Origin: Pelagibacterium halotolerans B2
GTDB taxonomy: Bacteria > Pseudomonadota > Alphaproteobacteria > Rhizobiales > Devosiaceae
DNA length: 64,000 nt
Direction: 5' to 3'
NCBI RefSeq assembly: GCF_000230555.1
Contig: NC_016078.1
Coordinates: 2,875,001 to 2,939,000 of the forward strand
In this document: positions 32,857 to 42,382 of the stretch, one piece after another
Position numbering within the stretch: position 1 is the stretch's first letter
Layout of the letters: each line of letters opens with the position of its first letter
Notes under the pieces: model-generated
Databases searched by the model: none
What the model was told of the DNA's origin: nothing
Seen by the model: only the letters and a program-made list of their open reading frames with translations
Made by a program: the position numbers and the translations under genes

Positions 32857-33816
32857 TCAGGTGAGCGCGGTCCCGATCGCCAGGAATTTCTCACGCCGCT
32901 GCTCGCGGATTTCCAGCGGCCCCAGATCGTCGTCATATTCGCCGAGAAACTTGACGATTTCGGCCCGGGCGTCGGCGAACACCTTTTCGGGGTTGCGATG
33001 CGCGCCGCCGATAGGCTCCTCGATGATCCCGTCGATCACTTTCAGCGCCAGGAGATCCTGGGCGGTGATCTTCTGGGCGGCGGCCATGTCCTGGGCCTTG
33101 CCCGCATCGCGGAACAGGATCGATGCGCCCGCCTCGGGCGAGATCACCGAATAGACCGAATGTTCGAGCATGAGCACCTTGTTGGTCGCCGCAATGGCGA
33201 TCGCCCCGCCCGAGCCGCCCTCGCCGATGACGATGGAGAGATTGGGCACGCCGATCTCGAGACATTTTTCCGTCGAGCGCGCGATGGCCTCGGCCTGACC
33301 GCGCTCTTCGGCGCCGATACCGGGATAGGCCCCCGCCGTATCGACGAACGAGATCACCGGCAGGCCGAACCGGTCGGCCATTTCCATGATCCGAACCGCC
33401 TTGCGGTAGCCCTCGGGCCGCGCCATGCCGAAATTGTGCTTGAGCCGGCTTTCGGTATCATTGCCCTTTTCCTGGCCCAGAATGGCCACCGGCACCCCGT
33501 CGATGCGCCCGAACCCGGCCTGAATGGCGGGGTCTTCGGCATATTTGCGGTCCCCGGCCAGGGGCGTCCATTCGGTCACCAGCGCCGAAAGGTAATTGGA
33601 AAAATGCGGGCGCTGCGGATGGCGCGCCACCTGCGTCTTCTGCCAGGGAGTGAGCTTTTTATAGATGTCACGCAAGGCATCGTCGGCCCGCTGCTGCAGG
33701 CGGGAAACCTCGTCACCGATCGAGACCGCCTCGTCGGTCTGGGCGAGGTTCTTGAGCTCGGCGATCTTGCCTTCGAGCTCGGCGACGGGTTTTTCGAAAT
33801 CGAGATATGACTGCAT
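32857..33816 (-). CDS. accA: Acetyl-CoA carboxylase carboxyltransferase subunit alpha
   Basis: A 319-residue subunit that moves the carboxyl group from carboxybiotin to acetyl-CoA with AccD, the first committed step of fatty-acid synthesis. The N-terminus MQSYLDFEKPVAELEGKI, the crotonase core DTAGAYPGIGAEERGQAEAI, and GEGGSGGAIAI are diagnostic. Length is normal. It lies 117 bases downstream of xerD on the same strand. Confidence 0.96.
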   Translation of the reverse strand: MQSYLDFEKPVAELEGKIAELKNLAQTDEAVSIGDEVSRLQQRADDALRDIYKKLTPWQKTQVARHPQRPHFSNYLSALVTEWTPLAGDRKYAEDPAIQAGFGRIDGVPVAILGQEKGNDTESRLKHNFGMARPEGYRKAVRIMEMADRFGLPVISFVDTAGAYPGIGAEERGQAEAIARSTEKCLEIGVPNLSIVIGEGGSGGAIAIAATNKVLMLEHSVYSVISPEAGASILFRDAGKAQDMAAAQKITAQDLLALKVIDGIIEEPIGGAHRNPEKVFADARAEIVKFLGEYDDDLGPLEIREQRREKFLAIGTALT

Positions 33817-33933
33817 GCAATCCGCCCGTTTCGGGCAACCTTCTCATGTTTGTACGGCCGGCACCAGATGCCAGCGAGCGCGATGACCTATGGTCCCAAA
33901 GTGGCGGGAAAGTGTCGATTAGACCTGCCCGTG

Positions 33934-34833
33934 TCAAGCATCGTCCGACAGCGGATGGTGATCTTCGAGCAGTTTGCGCAGATGGGCGTCAAGAACATGG
34001 GTATAAATCTGGGTGGTTGAAATGTCCGCATGGCCCAAAAGCATCTGCACCACCCGCAAGTCCGCCCCGTTCTGAAGCAGGTGGGAGGCGAAGGCATGGC
34101 GCAGCACGTGCGGGGACACCTTGGCAACCGGCAATCCGGCCCGCCCCGCCAATCCCTTGAGGTCGCGCGCGAACACCTGCCGCGCCAGGTGCCCCTCGGC
34201 TCCTTTGGCGGGAAAAACGAATTTTTCCTTCCCGGTACTCTCGATCCACCCCACCAGGGCGTCCTTGGCCCGGTCGTTGAGCGGCACCAGCCGCTCCTTG
34301 CCGCCCTTGCCCGCAATGGTCAAATGATCGGCCTCGCGCCGCACCGCCTTGCGCTCGAGCGCCACCAGCTCGGACACCCGCAGCCCCGTGGCATAGAGCA
34401 ATTCGAGCAGCACGTAGAGCCGCACCGCGCCATCCTCGCCCCCCGCCGCTTCGTCCTCGGCGCATTTCAAAAGCCTGTCCACCTCCTCGACCGAAAGCAC
34501 CTTGGGCAGCCCCCGCCCCGCCTTCGGTGCCGAAACGATGCGTGTGGGATCGTCGGCCTTGCTGCCCTCGGACACCAAAAACCTGTGCAATTGCCGCACC
34601 GCGCTCAATCGCCTGGCGCTCGAACTCGCCGCAAGGCCCTGTTCGGAAAGATGGGCGAGATAAAGAGCGACATCCTCGCGTCCCGCCTCGGAAATCGCCT
34701 TGTGCCTGTTGGCCAGAAAACCGGCATAATCGAGCAGGTCACGCTGGTAGGCTTGGATCGTATTGGCTGCCGCGCCGCGTTCGGCGCTCATCATTTCAAG
34801 GAACGCCTCGATGAGATGGCCGTCCTTTGTCAC
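33934..34833 (-). CDS. xerD: Site-specific tyrosine recombinase XerD
   Basis: A 299-residue recombinase that, with XerC, resolves chromosome dimers at dif. The N-terminal SAM-like domain is followed by a catalytic domain with Arg (ATGLRVSEL), Lys (KGGKERLVPL), HVLRHAF, LLGHADI and the nucleophile Tyr in TQIYTHV. The start is GTG 34831-34833, overlapping the stop of a small membrane-protein gene. Location beside accA and aroK is usual in Rhizobiales and argues for the housekeeping XerD rather than a mobile integrase. Confidence 0.93.
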   Translation of the reverse strand: MTKDGHLIEAFLEMMSAERGAAANTIQAYQRDLLDYAGFLANRHKAISEAGREDVALYLAHLSEQGLAASSSARRLSAVRQLHRFLVSEGSKADDPTRIVSAPKAGRGLPKVLSVEEVDRLLKCAEDEAAGGEDGAVRLYVLLELLYATGLRVSELVALERKAVRREADHLTIAGKGGKERLVPLNDRAKDALVGWIESTGKEKFVFPAKGAEGHLARQVFARDLKGLAGRAGLPVAKVSPHVLRHAFASHLLQNGADLRVVQMLLGHADISTTQIYTHVLDAHLRKLLEDHHPLSDDA

Positions 34834-34982
34834 TGCGTATCCGCCAGCAGGTCGCGCGTGGGAACCCGCACCGTCACCTCGCGCTCATTGGGCTCGACAA
34901 GCACCGCCAGCGCGAACATGCCCGCATAGGCCAGCCCGACGACAAAGGCGATTGCAACCAGCAGGCGAAACAATGTGGGCAT
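34830..34982 (-). CDS. Small conserved-looking membrane protein upstream of xerD
   Basis: A 50-residue protein, MPTLFRLLVAIAFVVGLAYA continuing GMFALAVLVEPNEREVTVRV. It has one membrane segment (about residues 5-29) and a short polar tail. GAGG lies six bases before ATG 34980-34982. The TGA overlaps the GTG of xerD. I recall similar proteins upstream of xerD in Rhizobiales, some labelled histidine kinase, which this cannot be. Function unknown; coupling to xerD is suggested by the overlap. Confidence 0.75.
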   Translation of the reverse strand: MPTLFRLLVAIAFVVGLAYAGMFALAVLVEPNEREVTVRVPTRDLLADTQ

Positions 34983-35099
34983 GGGCATCCTCGGCGATCC
35001 GAGGTGATTTTTCCAGATTTGCGCGTCCCTCGCAAGCGAGCGACCTTGACAGCCAGACCGCCAGAGGCTTGAACCACTTCAACCAATAGGGGCACCGAG

Positions 35100-35693
35100 A
35101 TGGGGCAGAACGCGACAGGCATCGCCAAGCCGAAAGCCGAAAGCCAGGTGCTCGACGCCCTGGCCGGACGGCCCGTCGTGCTCGTGGGCATGATGGGCGC
35201 GGGCAAGACCACCGTCGGCCGCCGTCTTGCCAACCGGCTTGGCCTGCCCTTCACCGATTCCGACGCGGAAATCGAAACCGCCGCCGGCATGTCGATCCCC
35301 GATATCTTCGCCGCCCATGGCGAACCCGAATTCCGGGCCGGCGAAGCCCGTGTCATCTCGCGCCTGCTGCGCGAGCATCAGGGCATAATCGCGACGGGCG
35401 GCGGCGCCTTCATCAATCCCGAAACCCGGGACGCCATAAAGACCCATGCGGTATCGATCTGGATCAAGGCCGATTTCGACCTGCTGTTCGCCCGCGTATC
35501 CAAACGCCCCGGCCGTCCCCTGCTCCAGACGCCCGACCCGCGCGGCACGCTCCAGGGCCTGATCGACAAGCGCTATCCCGTCTATGCCCTTGCCGACCTG
35601 ACCGTCGCTTCGCGCGATGTGCCCCATGACGTGGTCGTCAACGACATCCTCGCCGCCATTTCGCGCCATTTCGACACAACGAAAGCCCAATGA
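35100..35693 (+). CDS. aroK: Shikimate kinase
   Basis: A 197-residue kinase of the shikimate pathway. The P-loop is GMMGAGKTTVGRRLA, followed by DSDAEIE (shikimate and Mg binding), FRAGEARVI and TGGGAFINPE. The N-terminal 25 residues before the P-loop strand are an extension. The ATG follows a GGGGCACCGAG stretch. Its stop overlaps the aroB start by four bases. It diverges from the xerD gene pair. Confidence 0.94.
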   Translation: MGQNATGIAKPKAESQVLDALAGRPVVLVGMMGAGKTTVGRRLANRLGLPFTDSDAEIETAAGMSIPDIFAAHGEPEFRAGEARVISRLLREHQGIIATGGGAFINPETRDAIKTHAVSIWIKADFDLLFARVSKRPGRPLLQTPDPRGTLQGLIDKRYPVYALADLTVASRDVPHDVVVNDILAAISRHFDTTKAQ

Positions 35694-36808
35694 GTTTGCA
35701 GCATCCGCCACTCCACACAGTTCATGTGCCGCTGGGCGCGCGCGCCTATGACATCGTCATCGCCCCCGATGCGATCGACAGTGCGGGCGCTCGGCTGGCT
35801 GCAATGTTCCCCGGGGCGCGCTACGGCATCGTGACAGATGACAATGTCGCAAGCGCCCAGCTTCCGCGCCTTGCCGCATCGCTCGATGCTGCCGGGCTCG
35901 CCCACAGCGAAATCCTCGTCCCCGCCGGCGAGGCCTCCAAATCCTGGGGCCACCTTCAGACCGTCGTCGATGCCATCCTTGCCGCCCGGCTCGAACGCAG
36001 CGACATCCTGATTGCGCTTGGCGGCGGGGTCATCGGCGATCTGGCCGGCTTTGCCGCGTCCATCGCCCGGCGCGGCATGGATTTCGTCCAGATCCCCACC
36101 TCGCTTCTCGCCCAGGTGGATTCCTCGGTCGGGGGCAAGACCGGCATCAATTCGAGCCACGGCAAGAACCTTGTCGGCGCCTTCCACCAACCCCGTCTGG
36201 TGCTGGCCGACCTTGCAGCGCTCGAAACTCTCCCACCGCGCCAGTTCGCCGCCGGCTATGCCGAACTGGCCAAATACGGGCTGATCGACGACGAGGACCT
36301 GTTTTTCTGGCTCGAAGCCAACTATCCCGAAATCCAGGCCGGCGGCCCCGCCCGGGGCGAGGCCATTGCCCGCGCTTGCGCCGCCAAGGCCCGCGTCGTT
36401 GCCGAGGACGAACGCGAAACCGGCAATCGCGCCCTGCTCAATCTCGGCCACACCTTCGGCCACGCGCTTGAAAAGGCGACAGGCTATTCCGACCGCCTGC
36501 TCCATGGTGAAGGCGTCGCCATCGGCATGGTGCTGGCGCATCGATTTTCGGCGAAACTGGGCCTTGCTCCTTCCCAGGATGCCGGCCGTGTCGAGGCCCA
36601 TTTGAAAAATGCCGGCCTGCCCACTACATTGGCCGATATTCCCGGAGACCTGCCACCCACTCCAGTGCTCATGGACGCCATCGGCCAGGACAAGAAAGTG
36701 TCGCGCGGCGCGCTGACCTTCATCCTGACCCGCGGCATCGGCAGGGCCTTCATCGAAAAGAACGTCGACCCGCAAACGGTCGCAACCTTCCTTGAGGAAA
36801 TTCGCTGA
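35690..36808 (+). CDS. aroB: 3-dehydroquinate synthase
   Basis: A 372-residue NAD- and metal-dependent enzyme forming the first ring of the shikimate pathway. Motifs include GGGVIGDLAGFAAS (NAD binding), KTGINSSHGKNLVGAFHQP and the metal-binding NLGHTFGHALE. It overlaps aroK by four bases and the CorC/HlyC gene by one (TGATG), so all three are one operon. Confidence 0.96.
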   Translation: MSLQHPPLHTVHVPLGARAYDIVIAPDAIDSAGARLAAMFPGARYGIVTDDNVASAQLPRLAASLDAAGLAHSEILVPAGEASKSWGHLQTVVDAILAARLERSDILIALGGGVIGDLAGFAASIARRGMDFVQIPTSLLAQVDSSVGGKTGINSSHGKNLVGAFHQPRLVLADLAALETLPPRQFAAGYAELAKYGLIDDEDLFFWLEANYPEIQAGGPARGEAIARACAAKARVVAEDERETGNRALLNLGHTFGHALEKATGYSDRLLHGEGVAIGMVLAHRFSAKLGLAPSQDAGRVEAHLKNAGLPTTLADIPGDLPPTPVLMDAIGQDKKVSRGALTFILTRGIGRAFIEKNVDPQTVATFLEEIR

Positions 36809-38085
36809 TGTCGCTGTGGCTGTCCCTGCTCGCCATTATCGCCCTTCTGGCCCTGAGCTTTTTCTTTTCCGGCTCGGAAACCGCGCTGACCGCCTCCTCG
36901 CGGGCCCGCATGTACCAATTGGCCAAATCGGGCAACAAGCGCGCCTCGCTTGTCGAAAAGCTCACGGCAGAGAAAGAACGCCTGATCGGCGCCATCCTTC
37001 TGGGCAACAACGTCGTCAACATTCTGGCCTCGACGCTTGCCGCTTCGGTGCTGATCCAGATTTTCGGCGAGGCCGGCATCGCCTATGCCACCCTGGCCAT
37101 GACCGCCGCCGTCGTGGTCTTTTCCGAGGTACTGCCGAAAACCCTCGCCCTGATCCGGCCCGACGGCTTTGCCCTCGTGGTTGCACCCGTCATCCGGGTG
37201 ATCGTCCTGGTGTTTTCACCGGTAACGCTGGCCGTCCAGGCCCTCGTCAACCTCATCCTGCGCCTGTTCGGCCTCGATCCCGACAAGGCCAGCGACATCT
37301 CGGGCCATGAGGAATTGCGCGGTACCGTGGATTTCCTTCATTCCGAGGGCGAAGTGGTCAAGGGCGACCGCGACATGCTGGGCGGCATTTTGGACCTGCG
37401 CGAACTCGAAGTGTCCGACGTCATGGTGCACAGAACGCGCATGCTGGCGCTCGATGCCGACATGCCGACCGACGAACTGATCGGCGCCATCCTCGACAGC
37501 CCCTTCACCCGCGTGCCGCTCTATAAGGACAAGCAGGACAACATCATCGGCGTGGTCCACGCCAAGGATCTCCTGCGCGCCATCCAGAAGGCCGACGGCG
37601 ATTTCACAAGGGTCAACCCCGCCAGGATCGCCTTCAAGCCATGGTTCGTGCCCGATACGACCTCGGCCCAGGCCCAGCTCAACGCCTTTTTGAAGCGCAA
37701 GCTGCATTTCGCACTGGTTGTCGATGAATATGGCGAGGTCCAGGGGCTCATCACGCTCGAAGACATCCTCGAGGAAATCGTGGGCGAGATCGCCGACGAG
37801 CACGACGCTGTGATCGATGGCGTGCGCAAGCAGGCCGATGGTTCCTACATTGTTGATGGACAGCTTCCCATCCGCGACCTCAACCGCGCGCTCGACTGGA
37901 ACCTGCCCGACGAGGAAGCCACCACCGTTGCCGGGCTGGTGATTCACGAAGCCAAGCTGATCCCCGATCCGGGCCAGCAATTCACCTTCCACAATCTGCG
38001 CTTCAAGGTGTTGCGCCGCCAGCACAACCGCGTCACCCAGCTCAGGATTTCGCCCGTCGAAATGGCCGTCAGCGCGAAGGGGTGA
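36808..38085 (+). CDS. HlyC/CorC family transporter (DUF21-CBS-CorC_HlyC)
   Basis: A 425-residue inner-membrane protein. An N-terminal DUF21 membrane domain (about 1-185) contains FFFSGSETALTASSRARM. Two CBS domains follow (about 205-330; VSDVMVHRTRM, LVVDEYGEVQGLITLEDILEE). A C-terminal CorC_HlyC domain (about 345-425) ends it. The family is tied to magnesium/cobalt efflux. It follows aroB with a one-base overlap and ends convergently inside the last codons of bolA. Confidence 0.9.
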   Translation: MSLWLSLLAIIALLALSFFFSGSETALTASSRARMYQLAKSGNKRASLVEKLTAEKERLIGAILLGNNVVNILASTLAASVLIQIFGEAGIAYATLAMTAAVVVFSEVLPKTLALIRPDGFALVVAPVIRVIVLVFSPVTLAVQALVNLILRLFGLDPDKASDISGHEELRGTVDFLHSEGEVVKGDRDMLGGILDLRELEVSDVMVHRTRMLALDADMPTDELIGAILDSPFTRVPLYKDKQDNIIGVVHAKDLLRAIQKADGDFTRVNPARIAFKPWFVPDTTSAQAQLNAFLKRKLHFALVVDEYGEVQGLITLEDILEEIVGEIADEHDAVIDGVRKQADGSYIVDGQLPIRDLNRALDWNLPDEEATTVAGLVIHEAKLIPDPGQQFTFHNLRFKVLRRQHNRVTQLRISPVEMAVSAKG

Positions 38086-38332
38086 CCTTGATGGCCAGCG
38101 CGTGCAGCCCGGCATCGAACTGATCGGAAAGCGCCGCGTTGATGGCGCGATGCTGTTCGATACGGCTCAGCCCGTCGAGTTTTTCGCTGGCAATGATGAT
38201 GCGGAAATGGGTATTGCCCCCTTCCCGCCATCCTGCGTGACCATGATGACGCTCTGAATCGTCGATCACCTCGATGGCACTCGGTGCGAAGATTTCGGTG
38301 AGTTTGGCTTCGATGTCGTCGCGAACGCTCAT
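38069..38332 (-). CDS. BolA family protein
   Basis: An 87-residue BolA-like protein. The class II KH-like fold signature is visible (DDSERHHGHAGWREGGNTHFRI), as are the conserved Glu/His near LDGLSRIEQHRAINAAL. Such proteins partner monothiol glutaredoxins in Fe-S trafficking; others act on transcription. The last 17 bases overlap the end of the CorC/HlyC gene on the other strand. The divergent neighbour is a J-domain protein, a common alphaproteobacterial pairing. Confidence 0.92.
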   Translation of the reverse strand: MSVRDDIEAKLTEIFAPSAIEVIDDSERHHGHAGWREGGNTHFRIIIASEKLDGLSRIEQHRAINAALSDQFDAGLHALAIKVTPSR

Positions 38333-38476
38333 GTGTCAACACGCCTGTTATTGAAAATAGAACAAATTGAACCGGGCAAGCCGGTTCCAAACGGTATATG
38401 ATTATGGGCTTTCGTTTCGCTAGAGCGATCTTACGAAAACCTGCTGGCCCCGCAACAAAGGTTCCCGTTCGCTTTC

Positions 38477-39136
38477 ATGTCGACCAACTCCAAATCCAAT
38501 ATCTTCGATTCCGTCCGCATCAAGCCTCGCCGCTCTCAGGTTGAAGAGCAGGTGGCGACGCATCCGGCGTGCGATTGGGAAGGATGCGACAAGCCCGGCA
38601 TGCACAAGGCGCCCAAAGGCGCGCGCTCCGAGGGCCAGTTCCACAATTTCTGCCTTGAGCATGTGCGCCACTACAACAAGGCCTACAATTATTTCTCCGG
38701 CATGGACGACGAGGAAATCGCCGATCACGCCACGAAAATGAACGCGCCCGGCAGCCGCGAGACCTGGGCCTATGGCTCCAACCGCTTCGGCAAATCCGAT
38801 CCGCAGCCAAAAAAATACAAGCCCCGCGACTATACCGGCAGCCAGTTCCGCGACGTCAACGGCGTCTTCGCCCGCTTGCGCTCACGCGCCCGCCAGGATG
38901 CAGGTGGCAAGGGCGAAAATGCCGAGCGCGCCATCACGCTCACCGGTCAGGACCGGGCCGCTTTCGAGGTGCTGGGCCTTGATGGCCGCAAGGCATCCAT
39001 TGAGATCAAGTCGGCCTACAAGGCCCTGGTCAAGCTCCATCACCCCGACGCCAATGGCGGCGACAAGGGCTCCGAAGACCGGCTGCGCAACATCATTTCC
39101 GCTTATAACCATCTCAAGCAGCGCGGCTTTGTCTGA
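38477..39136 (+). CDS. J-domain (DnaJ-like) protein
   Basis: A 219-residue cytosolic protein. The C-terminal J domain (about 160-219) has the HPD motif in VKLHHPDANGGDKG. The N-terminal part has Cys/His residues (HPACDWEGCDKPGMHKAP and FCLEHVRHYN) that could bind zinc. It lacks the G/F and zinc-finger regions of true DnaJ, so it is a specialised DnaK co-chaperone. In relatives it lies beside cobS and bolA, as here. Confidence 0.87.
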   Translation: MSTNSKSNIFDSVRIKPRRSQVEEQVATHPACDWEGCDKPGMHKAPKGARSEGQFHNFCLEHVRHYNKAYNYFSGMDDEEIADHATKMNAPGSRETWAYGSNRFGKSDPQPKKYKPRDYTGSQFRDVNGVFARLRSRARQDAGGKGENAERAITLTGQDRAAFEVLGLDGRKASIEIKSAYKALVKLHHPDANGGDKGSEDRLRNIISAYNHLKQRGFV

Positions 39137-39316
39137 TGTTCTGCAATGCGAAAAGCCCGGCGAAACACCTCCCGGACGCTTGCGGCATCGGCTCCTCTAG
39201 GTTTATGGCAGTTGTGTTGCTATAAGCGCTCCGAATTTTTTCCCAAAAGACGCGAACCGAACGCGCCTTAGCATCGGAAAAACATGGGTTCCGGTGCGCC
39301 CGAGACGAGGCAAATC

Positions 39317-40297
39317 ATGACTGAGTTTTCCAACCTCCCCGACACCGAGTATTCAGTGCGCGATCTGTTCGGGATCGACAGCGACATGGTGGTCAAGGGC
39401 TATAAGGACCGCACCGACCACGTGCCCGAGATCGATCCGGACTATCTGTTCGATCGCAACACCACTCTCGCCATTCTCGCCGGTTTCGCTTTCAACCGCC
39501 GCGTCATGGTGCAGGGCTATCACGGCACGGGCAAATCCACTCATATCGAACAGGTCGCCGCACGGCTCAACTGGCCGCTGGTCCGCGTCAATCTCGATAG
39601 CCACGTTTCCCGTATCGACCTTGTCGGCAAGGACGCCATCGTCCTGCGCGACGGCAAGCAGGTCACCGAGTTCCGCGACGGCATCCTGCCCTGGGCCGTC
39701 CAGAACAACATCGCGCTGGTGTTCGACGAATACGACGCCGGACGCCCCGATGTGATGTTCGTGATCCAGCGCGTGCTCGAAGTGGCCGGCCGCCTGACGC
39801 TCCTCGACCAGAACCGCGTCATCCGCCCGCACCCCGCCTTCCGGCTGTTTGCGACGACCAACACCATCGGTCTCGGCGACACCTCGGGCCTCTATCACGG
39901 CACCCAGCAGATCAACCAGGGCCAGATGGACCGCTGGTCGATTGTCGTGACGCTGAACTATCTGCCGCACGAAAAGGAAGTCGGCATCGTTCTGGCCAAG
40001 GCCAAGAGCTACGACAAGGACGATGAGGGCCGTAAACTGGTCTCCAACATGGTCCGCGTCGCCGATCTCACCCGCTCGGCCTTCATCAATGGCGACCTCT
40101 CGACCGTCATGAGCCCGCGCGCCGTCATCACCTGGGCCGAAAACGCCGAAATCTTCGGCGATATCGGCTTTGCCTTCCGGCTGACATTCCTCAACAAATG
40201 CGACGAACTCGAGCGCCCCGTAGTCGCCGAATTCTACCAGCGGGTGTTCGGCGTCGATCTGCCCGAATCGGCCGCCAATCTGGCGATTTCGGCGTAA
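39317..40297 (+). CDS. cobS: Cobaltochelatase subunit CobS
   Basis: A 326-residue AAA+ ATPase subunit of the aerobic CobNST chelatase that inserts cobalt into hydrogenobyrinic acid diamide. Walker A is GYHGTGKST and Walker B is [10 protein letters not shown]. The N-terminus ([14 protein letters not shown]) is characteristic. ATG 39317 has GAGG upstream; the 11 extra upstream codons are not supported. cobT follows after a 200-base repeat-filled gap. Confidence 0.95.
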   Translation: MTEFSNLPDTEYSVRDLFGIDSDMVVKGYKDRTDHVPEIDPDYLFDRNTTLAILAGFAFNRRVMVQGYHGTGKSTHIEQVAARLNWPLVRVNLDSHVSRIDLVGKDAIVLRDGKQVTEFRDGILPWAVQNNIALVFDEYDAGRPDVMFVIQRVLEVAGRLTLLDQNRVIRPHPAFRLFATTNTIGLGDTSGLYHGTQQINQGQMDRWSIVVTLNYLPHEKEVGIVLAKAKSYDKDDEGRKLVSNMVRVADLTRSAFINGDLSTVMSPRAVITWAENAEIFGDIGFAFRLTFLNKCDELERPVVAEFYQRVFGVDLPESAANLAISA

Positions 40298-40320
40298 GGG
40301 GCGAAGGCGGACTCCGGTGC

Positions 40321-40460
40321 TTGCCGCTCCCCCCTCACCCCGGCCCTCTCCCCTCGAGGGGAGAGGGAGGCTCTTGCCGAAGCGTCGGTGCCCTGCTTTC
40401 CTTCGCCCCCTTGGGGGAGAAGGTGGATTGCCCGAAGGGCGAGACGGATGAGGGGGCTCT
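40321..40460. repeat. Mosaic repeats between cobS and cobT
   Basis: CCCCTCACCCCGGCCCTCTC with CCCTCGAGGGGAGAGGGAGG forms a strong hairpin. A second palindromic piece follows, from CCTTCGCCCCCTTGGGGGAG to GACGGATGAGGGGGCT. The modules belong to the same class as those at 5058-5484. They lie inside what should be a two-gene operon. Confidence 0.75.
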
Positions 40461-40498
40461 GAGCTTGCCCCGATCAGAACGGTATTGAGATAAATTCC

Positions 40499-42382
40499 AT
40501 GGCCCAGCCCCCGCGCATCAAAGCCAACAAGCCCGACCCGACCGGCCCGTTCAAGGCAGCGGTCGGCGCGGCAGTGCGCACCATTGCAGGCAAGCACGAA
40601 CTCGAAGTCTCCTTCACCGCCGACCGGCCCATCCTCACCGCAGATAAGGCCCGCCTTGCCGCCCTGCCCCGGCTGCCGACCTCCCGCGACATCGCCATCG
40701 CCCGCGGCCAGGGCGACGCCATGGCCATGCGCATGGCCAGCCACGATGCCGATACCCATCGCCGCCTTGCCCCCAGGGACCCGGACGCCAAAGCCGCCTT
40801 CGACGCCCTCGAACAGGCGCGCGTGGAATCGCTGGGCTGCGCACGCATGGCCGGCATGAGCGGCAACATCGCCGAGATGATCGAGGACCGGCTGTTCCGC
40901 GCCAATTATGCCAATGTCACCGATATCGCTGACGCCCCATTGGCCGAGGCACTGGGGCTGATGATGCGCGAAAAGGTCGCCGGCATCCCCATCCCGCCCT
41001 CGGGCACCCCCATTGTCGACCTCTGGCGCGAAAGGCTCGAGGGCCGCCTTGGCACCTCGCTGGACGATTTGGCCGGCCATCTCGACAACCAGACCGAATT
41101 TTCAAGAAAGACCCGCTCCATCCTGCGCGATCTCGACCTTCTGGCCGAAGCCGATCCCGACCAGTTCGACCAGGACGATTCCGACGGTTCCGATCAGGAT
41201 GCTCAGAACAATCAGGCCACCAATGGCGAGGAGGAAGAGCAGGACGGCGACGCCGACAACCAGGACATGGACGGCACCGACGAGGCGCCCGGCGAGCACG
41301 AGGAAACCGGCGACGTCGAGGGCATGGAAGCCGACAGCGCCGACACCGACGAGGACGCCCAGGCCGAAGCCGGCGAGGATGCCCCCGCCCCGCCCCCGCA
41401 GGGCGAAGGCGAGCAGCGCCTGTCCAACCAGCCGACCTACAAGATCTTCACCGACAAGTTCGACGAGATCGTCTCGGCCGCCGATCTGTGCCCGCCCGAA
41501 GAGCTCGACCAGCTCCGCCAATTGCTCGACAAGCAGCTCGAACATCTGGCCGGCGCCGTCGCCCGGCTGGCCAATAAGCTGCAGCGCAGATTGATGGCTC
41601 AGCAGAACCGTGGCTGGGATTTCGACCTCGAGGAAGGCGTGCTCGATACCGCGCGTTTAACCCGCGTCGTCACCGATCCGCTGCAGGCTCTTTCCTTCAA
41701 GGCCGAGCGCGACACCGAATTTCGCGACACCTGCGTGACGCTTCTGATCGACAATTCCGGCTCCATGCGCGGCCGGCCCATCACCATTGCGGCGATCTGC
41801 GGCGATATTCTCGCGCGCACGCTGGAGCGCTGCGGCGTCAAGGTGGAAATCCTCGGCTTTACCACCCGCGCCTGGAAGGGCGGCAAATCGCGCGAAGCCT
41901 GGCTCGATGCCGGACGTCCGCCCAATCCCGGCCGCGTCAACGACATCCGCCACATCATCTATAAGGGCGCCGACGAACCATGGCGCCACGCCAAGCGCAA
42001 TCTGGGCCTGATGATGCGCGAGGGGTTGCTGAAAGAAAACATCGACGGCGAAGCTCTGCAATGGGCCCACAAGCGCATCGTCAACCGCCCGGAAAACCGC
42101 CGCATCCTCATGGTGATTTCCGACGGCGCCCCGGTCGATGATTCCACGCAAAGCGTCAATCCGGGCAACTACCTCGAAGCCCATCTGCGCGCTGTGATCG
42201 AGGAGATCGAAACCCGCTCGCCGGTCCAACTGGTCGCCATCGGCATCGGCCATGACGTGACGCGCTATTATCGCCGCGCCGTCACCATCCTCGACGCAGA
42301 CGAACTGGCCGGCGCCATGACCGACAATCTGGCCGCCCTGTTCGACGAAGAACTGCCCGGCGAAGCCCGGAGGCGGCGCTGA
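40499..42382 (+). CDS. cobT: Cobaltochelatase subunit CobT
   Basis: A 627-residue partner of CobS in cobalt insertion. An N-terminal helical domain is followed by a very acidic linker (about 220-305, Asp/Glu/Gln-rich) and a C-terminal von Willebrand A domain (about 410-627) with MIDAS motif DNSGS. The family's long acidic spacer is normal. The start is ATG 40499, with only weak ribosome-binding sequence. The stop overlaps the next gene's proposed CTG start. Confidence 0.94.
   Translation: MAQPPRIKANKPDPTGPFKAAVGAAVRTIAGKHELEVSFTADRPILTADKARLAALPRLPTSRDIAIARGQGDAMAMRMASHDADTHRRLAPRDPDAKAAFDALEQARVESLGCARMAGMSGNIAEMIEDRLFRANYANVTDIADAPLAEALGLMMREKVAGIPIPPSGTPIVDLWRERLEGRLGTSLDDLAGHLDNQTEFSRKTRSILRDLDLLAEADPDQFDQDDSDGSDQDAQNNQATNGEEEEQDGDADNQDMDGTDEAPGEHEETGDVEGMEADSADTDEDAQAEAGEDAPAPPPQGEGEQRLSNQPTYKIFTDKFDEIVSAADLCPPEELDQLRQLLDKQLEHLAGAVARLANKLQRRLMAQQNRGWDFDLEEGVLDTARLTRVVTDPLQALSFKAERDTEFRDTCVTLLIDNSGSMRGRPITIAAICGDILARTLERCGVKVEILGFTTRAWKGGKSREAWLDAGRPPNPGRVNDIRHIIYKGADEPWRHAKRNLGLMMREGLLKENIDGEALQWAHKRIVNRPENRRILMVISDGAPVDDSTQSVNPGNYLEAHLRAVIEEIETRSPVQLVAIGIGHDVTRYYRRAVTILDADELAGAMTDNLAALFDEELPGEARRRR

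Noticed and set aside
33934..34833. Tyrosine recombinase as a sign of an integrated element
   Set aside because: It is the housekeeping XerD type beside accA and aroK, without att repeats, cargo genes or a tRNA.
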